From Bifidobacterium miconisargentati (GTDB taxonomy: Bacteria; Actinomycetota; Actinomycetes; Actinomycetales; Bifidobacteriaceae), in NCBI RefSeq assembly GCF_019331675.1, contig NZ_JAHBBJ010000005.1, forward strand, positions 62,001 through 126,000: DNA of 64,000 bases, given 5' to 3'. The notes under the pieces were generated by a model. That model saw nothing but the letters and a program-made list of their open reading frames with translations. It did no database searches and was not told the DNA's origin. Every line of letters starts with the position of its first letter. Within the stretch, counting starts at the first letter, position 1. The position numbers and the translations under genes were made by a program. Shown piece after piece: positions 53,453 to 63,108 of the stretch.

Positions 53453-56400
53453 ATGGCTACCAAACTCGTGATTGTGGAGTCTCCGACCAAGGCCCACAAG
53501 ATCGGTGACTACCTGGGCAAGGGGTACACCGTCATGGCGTCGGTGGGCCATATCCGCGACCTCGCGCAGCCCAGCCAGGTTCCCGCCGCGGACAAGGCCA
53601 AGTTCGGCAAGTTCGGCGTGGACGTGAACGACGGCTTCAAGCCCTACTACATCGTGGACGGCGACAAGAAGCGCACGGTGAGCGAGCTGAAGTCCGCGCT
53701 CAAGGGCGCCGATGAACTCTACCTCGCAACCGATGAGGATCGCGAGGGCGAGGCCATCGCATGGCACCTGGTGCAGACCCTGAAGCCCAAGGTGCCAGTC
53801 AAGCGCATGGTGTTCCACGAGATCACCAAGGACGCCATCAATGCCTCCCTGAACAAGACGCGCGACGTGGACGGCAACATGGTCGACGCCCAGGAGACCC
53901 GTCGCATCCTCGACCGACTCTACGGTTACGAACTGTCCCCGGTGCTCTGGCGCAAGGTGGGTCCGGGCCTGTCCGCCGGTCGCGTGCAGTCCGTGGCCAC
54001 GCGCCTCATCGTCGAGCGCGAACGCGAACGCATGGCCTTCAAGCGCGCCCCCTACTGGGACATCGTCGCCACGCTGGCCGCCCCCTCCGCCGACGGGGAC
54101 CGCACCGAATTCTCCGCGCGCATGGTCTCGCTCGGCGGCAAACGACTCGCCGGTTCCAAGGACTTCGGCCCGGACGGCCAACTCACGCCCGACGGCTTCA
54201 AGGACAACGTCCGCCAGCTCGACGAGACCTCCGCCACCGCGCTGGCCGGCGTGCTGCGCGACGCCCCGTTCACGGTGATGAGCATGGAGACCAAGCCGTA
54301 CCGTCGTCGCCCGCAGCCGCCGTTCACCACCTCCACGCTGCAGCAGACCGCCGGCAACCGTCTCGGCATGGGCGCCCGCGCCGTGATGCGCGCGGCCCAG
54401 AGCCTGTACGAGAACGGCTACATCACCTATATGCGAACCGATTCGGTGACGCTGTCGCAGGAGGCTATCGCCGCCGCCCGCAACGCCGTCTCCTATCACT
54501 TCGGCGACCGGTTCCTGTCCGCCGAACCCAAGCAGTACGCCACCAAGACCGCTGGCGCGCAGGAGGCCCACGAGTGCATCCGCCCGGCGGGCTCCCGCTT
54601 CCATGACCCGGACGAGTTGGCCTCCAAGCTGCCGGTGGATCAGCTGCGCCTGTACACGCTGATCTGGCAGCGCACGCTGGCCTGCCAGATGGCGGACGCC
54701 ACCGGTTCCACCGCCACTGTGCGCCTGTCCGCCCCGGCCGGTCCCGCGGACGGCGAGGCCGTGTTCCAGGCGTCCGGCACGGTGATCGAATTCCCCGGCT
54801 TCATGAAGGCCACCGGCGAGGGACGCAAGCCCGCAGCCAAGCCGGCCGCAGCCGATGTCGCCGCTGCCGCTGCTACGTCCGGCAAGTCCGCCGCGGGCAA
54901 GTCCGGCGCCGACGCATCGGAAAGCAACGCCTCCCTGCCCCCGATGACGGTGGGCCAGCAGGTCGACGCCACAAGCGTCGAGCCCGACGGCCACGAGACC
55001 CAGCCGCCGGCCCGATACACGGAAGCCACGCTGGTTAAGACGCTGGAGGCCAAGGAGATCGGCCGCCCGTCCACGTACGCCAGCATCATCTCCACCATCA
55101 TGGATCGCGGCTACGTCTACGAACGCGGTCGCGCGCTCATTCCCAGCTGGCTGGCCTTCTCCGTGATCAAGCTGCTGGAGACCAAGTTCCCCAAGCTCGT
55201 GGACTACCAGTTCACCGCCGAGATGGAGAACGGTCTGGACCGCATCGCCCATGGTGCGGAGTCCGGCCGCGAATGGCTCACTCGCTTCTACTTCGGTTCG
55301 GGCGAGGGTGCCGCCAAGAACGCCGACGAGGCGCATGAGGGCCTGCAGCAGCAGGTGGCGCAGCTCGGCGAGATCGACGCGCGCGCTATCAACACCATCG
55401 ACATCGGCGACGGCCTGCATGTGCGCGTGGGCCGCTACGGTCCGTATCTGGAGGATATGGAGCATCTGGACGCGGAAGGCAACCCCAAGCGCGCCTCCCT
55501 GCCGGACACCATCGCCCCGGACGAGCTCACCGTGGCCGTGGCCCGCGACCTCATCGACAACCATTCGGGCGGCCCGCGCGAGCTGGGCAAGGATCCGGCC
55601 ACCGGCGGCACCGTGGAGGTGCGCAACGGCCGCTTCGGACCGTACGTGGCGCTGACGCTGCCCACGCCGGAAGGCGCCAAGGAGGCGCCGCGTCCGAAGA
55701 TGGCCTCGCTGTTCAAGACGATGAGCCCCGAATCGCTGTCTTTGGAGGACGCGCTCAAGCTGCTGAGCCTGCCGCGTGAGGTGGGCAAGTACGAGGAGAC
55801 CAATGCCGAGACCGGCGAGGTGTCCGAATGCACGGTGTCCGCCAACAACGGCCGCTACGGCCCGTACCTGTCCAAGACCGGCGCGGACGGCAAGTCCGAG
55901 ACCCGTTCGCTGGCCTCGGAGGACGAGATCTTCACGGTCGACATCGACAAGGCCAAGGAGCTGTTCTCCCAGCCCAAGTACGGTCGCGGCCGTGGGCGCG
56001 GCGCCGCCAAGCCGCCGCTGCGCGAGCTCGGCACCGACCCGAACACCGGCAAGAACGTGACCATCAAGGACGGCCGCTTCGGCGCGTACATCACCGATGG
56101 CGAGACCAACCGCACCGTGCCGAGGCAGTACACGCCGGAGACCATCACGCCGGACGACGCCTTCCGTCTGCTGGCCGAGAAGCGCGCGGCCGGTCCGTCC
56201 ACGCGCGGTCGTGGCCGCGGCCGTGGCGCTGCGGCTGGCAAGGGCAAGACCGCCAAGGCCGCGCCCAAGGTGAGCGCCGTCGAGGCCAAGCGCGCCGAAC
56301 GCCGTGCCGAGGTCAAGAAGCTGGCCGCCAAGGGATGGGCCAACACCCGCATCGCCGAAAAGCTCGGCTCCACCGCCTCCACGGTCAAGGCGGACATCGA

Positions 56401-56467
56401 ATGGCTCACCGCGAACGAGGGCTTCACCCGCCCGCCGGTCGTGGCCGCCAAGCCCAAGAAGAAGTAG
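53453..56467 (+). CDS. topA: DNA topoisomerase I (type IA)
   Basis: Relaxes negative supercoils. TAAGGAG lies five bases ahead of ATG 53453; 1004 residues. Domains: Toprim (LVIVESPTKAHKIGDYLGKG, ATDEDREGEAIAWHL), catalytic Tyr in YITYMRTDS at about residue 326, RPSTYASIIST in domain IV, then several Topo_C repeats (NGRFGPYVAL, NGRYGPYLSK, DGRFGAYITDG) in place of zinc fingers, and a basic tail rich in Lys/Arg, as in other actinobacteria. An insertion of about 60 Ala/Ser-rich residues (about 455-500) precedes the active-site domain end. Followed by tmk and holB. Confidence 0.97.
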   Translation: MATKLVIVESPTKAHKIGDYLGKGYTVMASVGHIRDLAQPSQVPAADKAKFGKFGVDVNDGFKPYYIVDGDKKRTVSELKSALKGADELYLATDEDREGEAIAWHLVQTLKPKVPVKRMVFHEITKDAINASLNKTRDVDGNMVDAQETRRILDRLYGYELSPVLWRKVGPGLSAGRVQSVATRLIVERERERMAFKRAPYWDIVATLAAPSADGDRTEFSARMVSLGGKRLAGSKDFGPDGQLTPDGFKDNVRQLDETSATALAGVLRDAPFTVMSMETKPYRRRPQPPFTTSTLQQTAGNRLGMGARAVMRAAQSLYENGYITYMRTDSVTLSQEAIAAARNAVSYHFGDRFLSAEPKQYATKTAGAQEAHECIRPAGSRFHDPDELASKLPVDQLRLYTLIWQRTLACQMADATGSTATVRLSAPAGPADGEAVFQASGTVIEFPGFMKATGEGRKPAAKPAAADVAAAAATSGKSAAGKSGADASESNASLPPMTVGQQVDATSVEPDGHETQPPARYTEATLVKTLEAKEIGRPSTYASIISTIMDRGYVYERGRALIPSWLAFSVIKLLETKFPKLVDYQFTAEMENGLDRIAHGAESGREWLTRFYFGSGEGAAKNADEAHEGLQQQVAQLGEIDARAINTIDIGDGLHVRVGRYGPYLEDMEHLDAEGNPKRASLPDTIAPDELTVAVARDLIDNHSGGPRELGKDPATGGTVEVRNGRFGPYVALTLPTPEGAKEAPRPKMASLFKTMSPESLSLEDALKLLSLPREVGKYEETNAETGEVSECTVSANNGRYGPYLSKTGADGKSETRSLASEDEIFTVDIDKAKELFSQPKYGRGRGRGAAKPPLRELGTDPNTGKNVTIKDGRFGAYITDGETNRTVPRQYTPETITPDDAFRLLAEKRAAGPSTRGRGRGRGAAAGKGKTAKAAPKVSAVEAKRAERRAEVKKLAAKGWANTRIAEKLGSTASTVKADIEWLTANEGFTRPPVVAAKPKKK

Positions 56468-56623
56468 GCGGGCCCGCTCGCACGATTGCGTTGAATGCCC
56501 CATTGACAGGCTGCCGTGGCGGTCGTTGATGGGGCACTCCGATTTCAGGCGTCATTCAGCCCCTCGCAATCGAGATGGCCGACGATTTCAGGCAACTCTC
56601 CGCCTCACGGTAAGGTCAGGAGC

Positions 56624-57247
56624 ATGACCGGTCTGTTTATTTCCTTTGAAGGCGTCGACGGCGTGGGCAAGACCACGCAGGTCGAACGGTTGCGTGCCTA
56701 CCTGGAGGCGCAAGGGCGCACGGTCGTGGTCACGCGCGAACCGGGCGGCACCGCGCTTGGCCGCGCCATCCGCAAGCTGCTGTTGCAGGGCGTCGGGGAG
56801 GGAACCACCGACATCGCCCCGCGCGCCGAAGCGCTGCTGTTCGCCGCCGACCGCGCGCAGCATGTGGCTGAAACCATCCGCCCGGCGTTGGAACGTGGCG
56901 AGGTCGTCATCACGGACCGATACCTGGATTCGTCGCTGGCGTACCAGGCAGGCGGTCGCGAACTGACCTCCAAGGAAATCCGGAACCTGAGCATGTGGGC
57001 CACCGGCAATCTGCTGCCGGACCGCACGTACCTGTTGGATATGGATCCGGCCCTCTCGCACAATCGTCTCGAACATGCGGAAGATCGCATGGAATCGGCC
57101 GGCAGCGACTTCCAGAACCGCACCCGTCAAGCGTTCCTAGACCTGGCCGCCGCCGAGCCGGACCGGTTCCGCGTGATCGACGCCGGGCAGCCCATCGAAG
57201 CGGTTTGGGCCGTCATCGAAACGGACATCGCCGCGTTGCTGCAGTAA
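56624..57247 (+). CDS. tmk: Thymidylate kinase
   Basis: Phosphorylates dTMP to dTDP. ATG 56624 gives 207 residues with P-loop [12 protein letters not shown], the DR(Y/H) motif [19 protein letters not shown] and the LID region. CAGGAGC lies ahead, but TAAGGT seven bases before the ATG would also fit a leaderless start. Order topA-tmk-holB is common in actinobacteria. Confidence 0.97.
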   Translation: MTGLFISFEGVDGVGKTTQVERLRAYLEAQGRTVVVTREPGGTALGRAIRKLLLQGVGEGTTDIAPRAEALLFAADRAQHVAETIRPALERGEVVITDRYLDSSLAYQAGGRELTSKEIRNLSMWATGNLLPDRTYLLDMDPALSHNRLEHAEDRMESAGSDFQNRTRQAFLDLAAAEPDRFRVIDAGQPIEAVWAVIETDIAALLQ

Positions 57248-57292
57248 GGAGCAAGGTTCTGCTCAGCGGGGCCTACATAACCTATGTTCCTT

Positions 57293-57341
57293 GGCTCCCC
57301 TTGTCAGGGGAGCTGTCGACGAAGCCGACTGAGGGGTAGTC
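57293..57341 (+). repeat. Short palindromic repeat SR11
   Basis: GGCTCCCC, core GTCGACGAAGCCGAC, end TGAGGGGTAG. The adjoining 57342-57384 resembles the outer extension of the SR7 element. It lies between tmk and holB. Confidence 0.85.
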
Positions 57342-57441
57342 GAAAAACAAGATTCATGTCGGTTTTGGTCTAATGGAATCAATAGGTTTTCAGGTTGACT
57401 AGCACGGGGAACGGCACCCGCAACGACAAGGGGGAGACGTA

Positions 57442-58593
57442 ATGAGCGTGTGGGATTCGCTGGTGGGCCAGCAGCCGGTGGTGGATATGCTGAGCCGCAT
57501 CGCGCAGGGCGACCCAAGCCAGATCGCCCAGTCGTGGCTGATCTGCGGGCCTCCCGGATCGGGCAGATCGAACATGGCCCGTGCGTTCGCGGCGGCGCTG
57601 GAAAGCCCGGATCGCGGCATGGGGGGCGAGCCCACGCGCGTGACCCAACAGGTGCTGGCCGGCACGCACCCGGACGTGACGGTGCTGGCCACCAACAAGG
57701 TGACCATCGGCATCGACCAGGTGCGCGACATCATCACCACTTCCGAGCAGATGCCGTCCACCGCGCCGTGGCGCATCATCATCATCGAGGACGTGGACCG
57801 CATGCTGGAGCGCACCACCAACGTGCTCCTCAAGGAGATCGAGGAGCCGGCCGAACGCTGCATCTGGCTGCTGTGCGCCCCCAGCGCGCAGGACGTGCTG
57901 CCGACCATCCGATCGCGCTGCCGCGTGGTGAACCTCGCCGTGCCGTCCCCGGCGGCCGTGGCCGAGTTCCTTACGGCGAACACGGGTGCCGAGCCCAAGG
58001 TCGCCCAGCGTGCGGCCCGCCTGTCCGAAGGGCATATCGGCATCGCGCGCCTGTACGCCACGAACGAGCGCGTGATGTCGGACCGCGACGAGCTGGTCGT
58101 CGGTGTGCTGAACCTCGCCCGTGCCTCGGACGCGGTGCTGCTGGCCGGCAATCTCATCGACAACGCCAAGGGACAGGCCGAGGCGGACGCCAACGAGTGG
58201 TCCGGCAAGCAGGAGGCGGAATTCCGCCGCATCAACGGTCTCGCCGAGGGGGAGCGCATTCCCCCGAAGCTGCGCGGCGCATTCAATCAGGTGGCCAAGA
58301 AGGACGACATCAAGCGGTACGCCACCCGCCGCACGCGCGACGTGCTCGACCGTGCGCTCAACTCCGTCGCCTCCATCTACCGGGACGTGGCGGTGCTGCA
58401 GAACAACGCGGAGGACGCTGTCGGGCTCATCAACCTGGAGAACCGGTCGGCCATCACCGAACTGTCCGTACGGCTCGATCGTGCCGGTGCGGTGGCCCGT
58501 CTGGACGAGGTGGCCCGAGCGCGCAAGCGTTTGGCCGGCAACGGCAATCCGCTGCTCACGTTCGAGGCGCTGTTCTGTGCGCTGATGCCGTGA
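57442..58593 (+). CDS. holB: DNA polymerase III subunit delta'
   Basis: Clamp-loader subunit that works with the dnaX product and delta. The 383 residues start MSVWDSLVGQQPVVDML and include GPPGSGRSNMARA (degenerate P-loop with Arg for Lys, normal for delta'), IIIIEDVDRMLERTTNVLLKEIEEP and RSRCRVVNL. The zinc-binding cysteines of other delta' proteins are missing. AAGGGGGAG precedes ATG 57442. Confidence 0.94.
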   Translation: MSVWDSLVGQQPVVDMLSRIAQGDPSQIAQSWLICGPPGSGRSNMARAFAAALESPDRGMGGEPTRVTQQVLAGTHPDVTVLATNKVTIGIDQVRDIITTSEQMPSTAPWRIIIIEDVDRMLERTTNVLLKEIEEPAERCIWLLCAPSAQDVLPTIRSRCRVVNLAVPSPAAVAEFLTANTGAEPKVAQRAARLSEGHIGIARLYATNERVMSDRDELVVGVLNLARASDAVLLAGNLIDNAKGQAEADANEWSGKQEAEFRRINGLAEGERIPPKLRGAFNQVAKKDDIKRYATRRTRDVLDRALNSVASIYRDVAVLQNNAEDAVGLINLENRSAITELSVRLDRAGAVARLDEVARARKRLAGNGNPLLTFEALFCALMP

Positions 58594-58639
58594 AGTAGTG
58601 CCTGCTTCGCCGCGTTGCCGCCATGCCATGCGATTACTG

Positions 58640-58850
58640 GCGGGGCGGGAAAGGTAGTACGTCGCCGGCTTGCTGTGCATAGTGGGTGCTGAGCGGGGCA
58701 TGACGGGTAGTGAACAGCCGGTTTGCCCCGATGCGGGCGCACAAGCGGGGCATGGCAGGTAGCAGGTCGCTGGCCTGGCTCGATGAGGCCGCGTGATTGG
58801 GGCAAAATGGGTGGCAGGTCGCTGATTCATCTCGGCCGGGCGGTCGCCAG
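58640..58850. repeat. Degenerate tandem repeats of 52-53 bp, four units
   Basis: Units start at 58640, 58693, 58745 and 58797. Shared parts are GCGGGGCATG, GGTAG and CAGGTCGCTGGC-like sequence. They make up most of the 330-bp gap between holB and the PEBP gene. No gene is seen there. Confidence 0.65.
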
Positions 58851-58923
58851 CGTGGCAGATCGGGCATGAGCCGCCCGTGCCGCCCCGCCGGCCGGTAACA
58901 TGGGGCGCGATACACTGGAGCGT

Positions 58924-59478
58924 ATGAAGATTTCCGCTGATTTCACCGTCGTTCCCGACGACTTCGCCAAAGCGGCCGCGCCCGAATACCGCGCGGGTGG
59001 CGTGCCCATCATCTCCTTCCCCTTCTATATCGACGAGGTGAACCCGGAGGCCCATTACCTGCACTGGACGTTCACCGATCCCGATTCCATCCCGGTGTGC
59101 GGATTCGAGTGGATCCACTGGACGGTGGCGAACCTGCCGATCGACGCGCTGATGTTCGACTTCAACGACTCCCACGCGCTCTCGATTCCGCCGGACTTCT
59201 CCCGTCAGATGACCGCGATGATTCCCGAGGCGGTGCAGGGTCGCAACTCCTCGGCCTCGAAATTCGTGGGCCGCGAGAACGACCCGGCGATCATCATGCG
59301 GTACAACGGCCCGCAGCCGCCGGACAGGGATCACGACTACTACCTGCACGTATGGGCCACGAAGGAGCCACTGCCCGGCCTCAACCAGGGCTTCTGGATG
59401 AACGAGCTGCTGCACAAGCTGCGCGAATGCGGCGAGACTCCCGACCAGGGCGGCATGTTCGTCACTGGCAAGGCATGA
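58924..59478 (+). CDS. YbhB/YbcL-family (PEBP-like) protein
   Basis: Soluble phosphatidylethanolamine-binding-protein fold; bacterial members have no settled role. The 184 residues include PDSIPVCGFEWIHWTVANLP (equivalent of the DPD...HW segment), GPQPPDRDHDYYLHVWA (GPxPPxxxHxY motif) and a short C-terminal helix. ATG 58924 is seven bases after TACACT; GGAG lies too close (three bases) to be an ordinary ribosome-binding site. Confidence 0.92.
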   Translation: MKISADFTVVPDDFAKAAAPEYRAGGVPIISFPFYIDEVNPEAHYLHWTFTDPDSIPVCGFEWIHWTVANLPIDALMFDFNDSHALSIPPDFSRQMTAMIPEAVQGRNSSASKFVGRENDPAIIMRYNGPQPPDRDHDYYLHVWATKEPLPGLNQGFWMNELLHKLRECGETPDQGGMFVTGKA

Positions 59479-59523
59479 TCCCTGCGTAACTTCGTAACAT
59501 ATAGGCAGCGATAGCGCGGTCAT

Positions 59524-59572
59524 GGCTCCCCTCCCTGAGGGGAGCTGGCCGACGCAGTCGGACTGAGGGGAG
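59524..59572 (+). repeat. Short palindromic repeat SR12
   Basis: CTCCCCTccctgAGGGGAG with core GGCCGACGCAGTCGG. First of two repeats between the PEBP and dipeptidase genes. Confidence 0.85.
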
Positions 59573-59602
59573 TGCGCCACGGCCCGATTATGCGAATTTT
59601 TG

Positions 59603-59652
59603 ACTACCCCTCAGTCACGCAAAGCGTGACAGCTCCCCTGACAAGGGGAGCC
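59603..59652 (+). repeat. Short palindromic repeat SR13
   Basis: GACTACCCCTCAG, core GTCACGC-aaa-GCGTGAC, AGGGGAGCC. It ends 28 bp before the dipeptidase start, so it may be in its 5' leader. Confidence 0.85.
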
Positions 59653-59680
59653 AAATGGAAGAGAAAGGACATCATCCAAT

Positions 59681-61282
59681 ATGGCCTGCACCACGATTCT
59701 GGTAGGCAAGGACGCGAGCTATGACGGTTCCACCATCATCGCCCGCAACGAGGATTCCGCCAACGGCGAGTTCAACCCCAAGCGCTTCATCGTCGTCAAG
59801 CCGGAGGAGCAGCCGCGCGAATACAAGTCGGTGATCTCCCACCTGACCATCACCCTGCCGGACAATCCGCTGCAGTACACCGCCGTGCCGAACGCCGACC
59901 TCAAGGAAGGCATCTGGGGCGAGGCCGGCGTGAACGAGGCGAACGTGGCCATGAGCGCCACCGAGACCCTCACCACCAACGAGCGCGTGCTCGGCGCCGA
60001 CCCGTTCGTGGAGTACGCCCCGGCCAAGGGCGACGAGCCGGAAGTGCCCGGCGGCATCGGCGAGGAGGACTTCCTGACCATCGTGCTGCCGTACATCAAG
60101 ACCGCGCGCGAGGGCGTCGAGCGTCTGGGCGCGCTGCTCGAGGAGTTCGGCACCTACGAGATGAACGGTGTGGCCTTCTCCGACGTCAACGAGATCTGGT
60201 GGCTGGAGACCGTGGGCGGCCATCACTGGATCGCCAAGCGCGTGCCGGACGAGGCGTACGTGACCATGCCGAACCAGCTGGGCATCGACGAATTCGACCT
60301 CGAGGACGCCCTGGGTGATCAGGAGGAGCACATGTGCTCCGCCGACCTGGCCGAGTTCATCGAGACCAACCACCTCGACCTGTCCGTGGAGAACACCACC
60401 CCGTTCAACCCGCGCGACGCCTTCGGCTCCCACTCCGATTCCGACCACGTGTACAACACCCCGCGCGCCTGGTACATGCAGCGCTTCCTCAACCCGTACG
60501 ACGAGGTGTGGGACGGCCCGGACGCCGACCACAAGCCGGAGTCCAACGACATCCCGTGGGCCCGCCAGCCCGAGCGCAAGGTGACCATCGAGGACGTCAA
60601 GTACGTGCTGTCCTCCCACTACCAGGGCACCCCGTTCGACCCGTACGGCCAGCTCGGCGACGAGCGCACCCGCCACATGTACCGCACGATCGGCATCAAC
60701 CGCCAGAGCCAGCTCGCCGTGATACAGATCCGCCCGTACCGCCCGCAGGCGAACCGCGCGATCCAGTGGATGGCGTATGGCTCCAACCCGTTCAACACGC
60801 TGGTCCCGTTCTTCCCGAACGTGGACACCACGCCCGCCTACCTTGAGGACACCACCACCCGCGTGACCTCCGAGAACTTCTACTGGGCCAACCGCATCAT
60901 CGCCGCCCTGTGCGATGGCGCCTTCCGCTCCACCTCCAACGCCGTGGAACGTTACCAGGAGAAGACCGGCGGCATGGGTCACCGTCTGGTGGCCGCCACG
61001 GACGAGCAGGTGGCCCGCCTGGGTCTGACCGCCGCCGAGGAAGCCGCGCAGTCGGCCGCCGAGGAGGAGTTCGAGGCGGACAACGTGGACGGCGACGTGC
61101 AGCCGATGGATCCGGACGAGATCATCGCCGCCGTGCGCAACCCGGAGGTGCGCGGCATCCTCGCCGCCGCCAACCAGACCATGGCCGACCAGCTCAAGGT
61201 GGAGACCGACAAGCTCCTCGACTCCGTGCTGTACACCCGCAGCATGGAGATGAAGAACGGCTTCCACATGTCCGATTTCTAA
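59681..61282 (+). CDS. C69-family dipeptidase
   Basis: Cytoplasmic N-terminal-nucleophile hydrolase that splits dipeptides. The 533 residues start MACTTILVGKDASYDGSTII; the Cys at position 3 is the expected nucleophile after N-terminal processing, in the conserved CTT context. Further family segments are ARNEDS, GEAGVNEANVAMSATET, YEMNGVAFSDVNEIWWLETVGG-type (NEIWWLETVGGHHW) and HSDSDHVYNTPRAWYMQRF. AAAGGA lies 11 bases ahead. Confidence 0.94.
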   Translation: MACTTILVGKDASYDGSTIIARNEDSANGEFNPKRFIVVKPEEQPREYKSVISHLTITLPDNPLQYTAVPNADLKEGIWGEAGVNEANVAMSATETLTTNERVLGADPFVEYAPAKGDEPEVPGGIGEEDFLTIVLPYIKTAREGVERLGALLEEFGTYEMNGVAFSDVNEIWWLETVGGHHWIAKRVPDEAYVTMPNQLGIDEFDLEDALGDQEEHMCSADLAEFIETNHLDLSVENTTPFNPRDAFGSHSDSDHVYNTPRAWYMQRFLNPYDEVWDGPDADHKPESNDIPWARQPERKVTIEDVKYVLSSHYQGTPFDPYGQLGDERTRHMYRTIGINRQSQLAVIQIRPYRPQANRAIQWMAYGSNPFNTLVPFFPNVDTTPAYLEDTTTRVTSENFYWANRIIAALCDGAFRSTSNAVERYQEKTGGMGHRLVAATDEQVARLGLTAAEEAAQSAAEEEFEADNVDGDVQPMDPDEIIAAVRNPEVRGILAAANQTMADQLKVETDKLLDSVLYTRSMEMKNGFHMSDF

Positions 61283-61294
61283 TCCGCATATTGT

Positions 61295-61317
61295 GGCTCC
61301 CTTCTCTGAGGGGAGCC
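61295..61317 (+). repeat. Half unit of SR (SR14)
   Basis: Only the first hairpin GGCTCCCttctctgAGGGGAGCC, without the core and third arm; between the dipeptidase and fhs genes. Confidence 0.75.
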
Positions 61318-61358
61318 AGGATACGGGCCATCCCCACCACACACAGAAAGGCTTGAAA

Positions 61359-62876
61359 ATGACCACCATCGAAGACTTCACCAGCCAGTACGGCCTGGTC
61401 CAGAAGATCGACGCCTTCGGCTACATGAAGTACCTCGCCGAGAACCCGGACGCCCCGCGCAAGCACGGCAAGGTCATCCTTGTGACCGCCGATACGCCGC
61501 TCAAGGCCTCCCGCGGCGAAGGCAAGACCACCACCACCATCGCCCTCATCGACGCGCTCAACAAGCGCGGCATCGACGCCACCGCCGTGCTGCGCCAGCC
61601 GAGCATGGGCATCACCGCCGCCGGCTCCAAGGGCGGCGCCTCCGGTGGCGGCAAGGCCTCCCTGACCCACCCTGAGCTCATCGACTGGGGCCTGTGCGGT
61701 GAGATGGGCGCCATCGCCGCCGCGCAGAACCTGCTCGTCTCCTTCGCCGAGAAGGCCATCGACGACGGCAAGCTCGACACCGTCCTGGTGCCGCGCGTCT
61801 CCGAAGTGCCGTCCCGCTCCCTGCGCTCCATCGCCGTGGACTACGGCAAGGGCAACGTGGCGGAGAAGGTGGTGCTCACCCCGACCTCCGAGCTCATGCA
61901 GATCGTGGTGCTCTCCCGCTCCATGGACGAGATCGCCGATCGCGTTTCCAAGATGATCGCCGGCACGAAGGACGGCAAGGCCGTGACCTTCGGTGAGTTC
62001 ATCGACCTGTGGCGTATCACCGGCATCCTGGCCGACGCCGTCAAGCCCGCGAAGACCGAGACCGTGAACGGCTCCCCGGTGTACGTGCACGGTGGCCCGT
62101 TCGCCAACGTGTCCATCGGCATCCCGACCCTCGTGTCCGTGGAGATGGCCTGCGCCCTGCATGACGTGGTCATCGTCGAGGCTGGCTACGGCACCGACGC
62201 CGGCGCGCAGAAGTGGCTGGACATCGCCTGCCGCGAGTTCGGCGCACAGTGGCCGTCCGCCGCGGTTGTGGTGACCCGTGCCTCCACTTGGCGCGACGAC
62301 CCGGATCTGGCCTGGCGCTACCCGTTCCACGTGCAGCGCCTCGAGGGCCTGGACATCCCGACCTTCCCGCTCATCAACCTGTGGGACGGCGAGGACGATC
62401 AGATTCCGGCGCTCAAGGAGACCGCCGAGGAGCTGGGCTTCCGTGCCCCGATCATCGGCAACCTGTTCCGCGACGGCGGCGAGGCCCTGGCTCCGCAGCT
62501 CGACGGCTTCGTGGACGTGCTGGAGAACGGTTCCATGCCGGCCGAACCGCACTCTCACAAGGGCATGGCCCTGACCGAGAACGTCAAGTGGGTGGCCGAG
62601 CACGCCTACGGTGTGCCCGCCGACCGCGTGATCTACAAGCCCGGCTTCACCGAGTCCGTGTCCGCCGCGATGGAACTGTGCCAGTCCGCCGGCATCTCGC
62701 TCGATGACCTGGCGCTCGTGGCCGTCAAGTCCCCGGCGACCATGACCGACAACGACCGCGCCCCGGAGGAGGAGCGCACGGTGACGCTGAAGAAGGTCGA
62801 GGTGCACGCCGGCGCCGGTCTGGTGCACGTGAATCTGACCTCGTCGCTCACCACGCCGATGCCGAAGATCGTCTGA
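61359..62876 (+). CDS. fhs: Formate-tetrahydrofolate ligase
   Basis: Makes 10-formyl-THF from formate, ATP and THF, feeding one-carbon metabolism; in bifidobacteria formate comes from pyruvate formate-lyase. ATG 61359 follows GAAAGG; 505 residues, somewhat shorter than the usual 555. P-loop-like RGEGKTTTTIAL, RQPSMGITAAGSKGGASGGG and TDAGAQKWLDIACR are characteristic. A strong hairpin terminator follows. Confidence 0.93.
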   Translation: MTTIEDFTSQYGLVQKIDAFGYMKYLAENPDAPRKHGKVILVTADTPLKASRGEGKTTTTIALIDALNKRGIDATAVLRQPSMGITAAGSKGGASGGGKASLTHPELIDWGLCGEMGAIAAAQNLLVSFAEKAIDDGKLDTVLVPRVSEVPSRSLRSIAVDYGKGNVAEKVVLTPTSELMQIVVLSRSMDEIADRVSKMIAGTKDGKAVTFGEFIDLWRITGILADAVKPAKTETVNGSPVYVHGGPFANVSIGIPTLVSVEMACALHDVVIVEAGYGTDAGAQKWLDIACREFGAQWPSAAVVVTRASTWRDDPDLAWRYPFHVQRLEGLDIPTFPLINLWDGEDDQIPALKETAEELGFRAPIIGNLFRDGGEALAPQLDGFVDVLENGSMPAEPHSHKGMALTENVKWVAEHAYGVPADRVIYKPGFTESVSAAMELCQSAGISLDDLALVAVKSPATMTDNDRAPEEERTVTLKKVEVHAGAGLVHVNLTSSLTTPMPKIV

Positions 62877-62897
62877 TGCTCGTCTGACGCATGAACG

Positions 62898-62934
62898 TTG
62901 AAAGCCCGCCAGCTTCGCGCCGGCGGGCTTTCAA
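62898..62934 (+). terminator. Terminator hairpin after fhs
   Basis: TTGAAAGCCCGCC pairs with GGCGGGCTTTCAA around an 11-nt loop, 22 bp past the stop. Confidence 0.8.
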
Positions 62935-62941
62935 CATACTT

Positions 62942-63090
62942 GGCTCCCCTTGATAGGACATTGCCGTGAAGCAAACGGCAGAGCCGTTTGTAGGCAATGT
63001 GCGAGGCGACAGCCGAGCCAATAGGCCGCGAACGAAGTTCGTCATTAATTGCAGGACGAGCTGTCGAACGAAGTGAGACTGAGGGGAGTC
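62942..63090 (+). repeat. Long palindromic repeat LR3
   Basis: Third LR copy. Its inner stem reads AAACGGC-aga-GCCGTTT where LR1 and LR2 have AAACAGC-aga-GCTGTTT, a paired change that keeps the hairpin. Between fhs and the convergent tautomerase gene. Confidence 0.85.
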
Positions 63091-63108
63091 GCGGGTGACT
63101 CGCTTGAT

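Noticed and set aside
53402..56503. 1033-codon open frame on the minus strand opposite topA
   Set aside because: It is the exact shadow of topA, has Gly/Ala/Arg/His-biased composition without motifs, and no ribosome-binding site. GC-rich genes often leave such frames.
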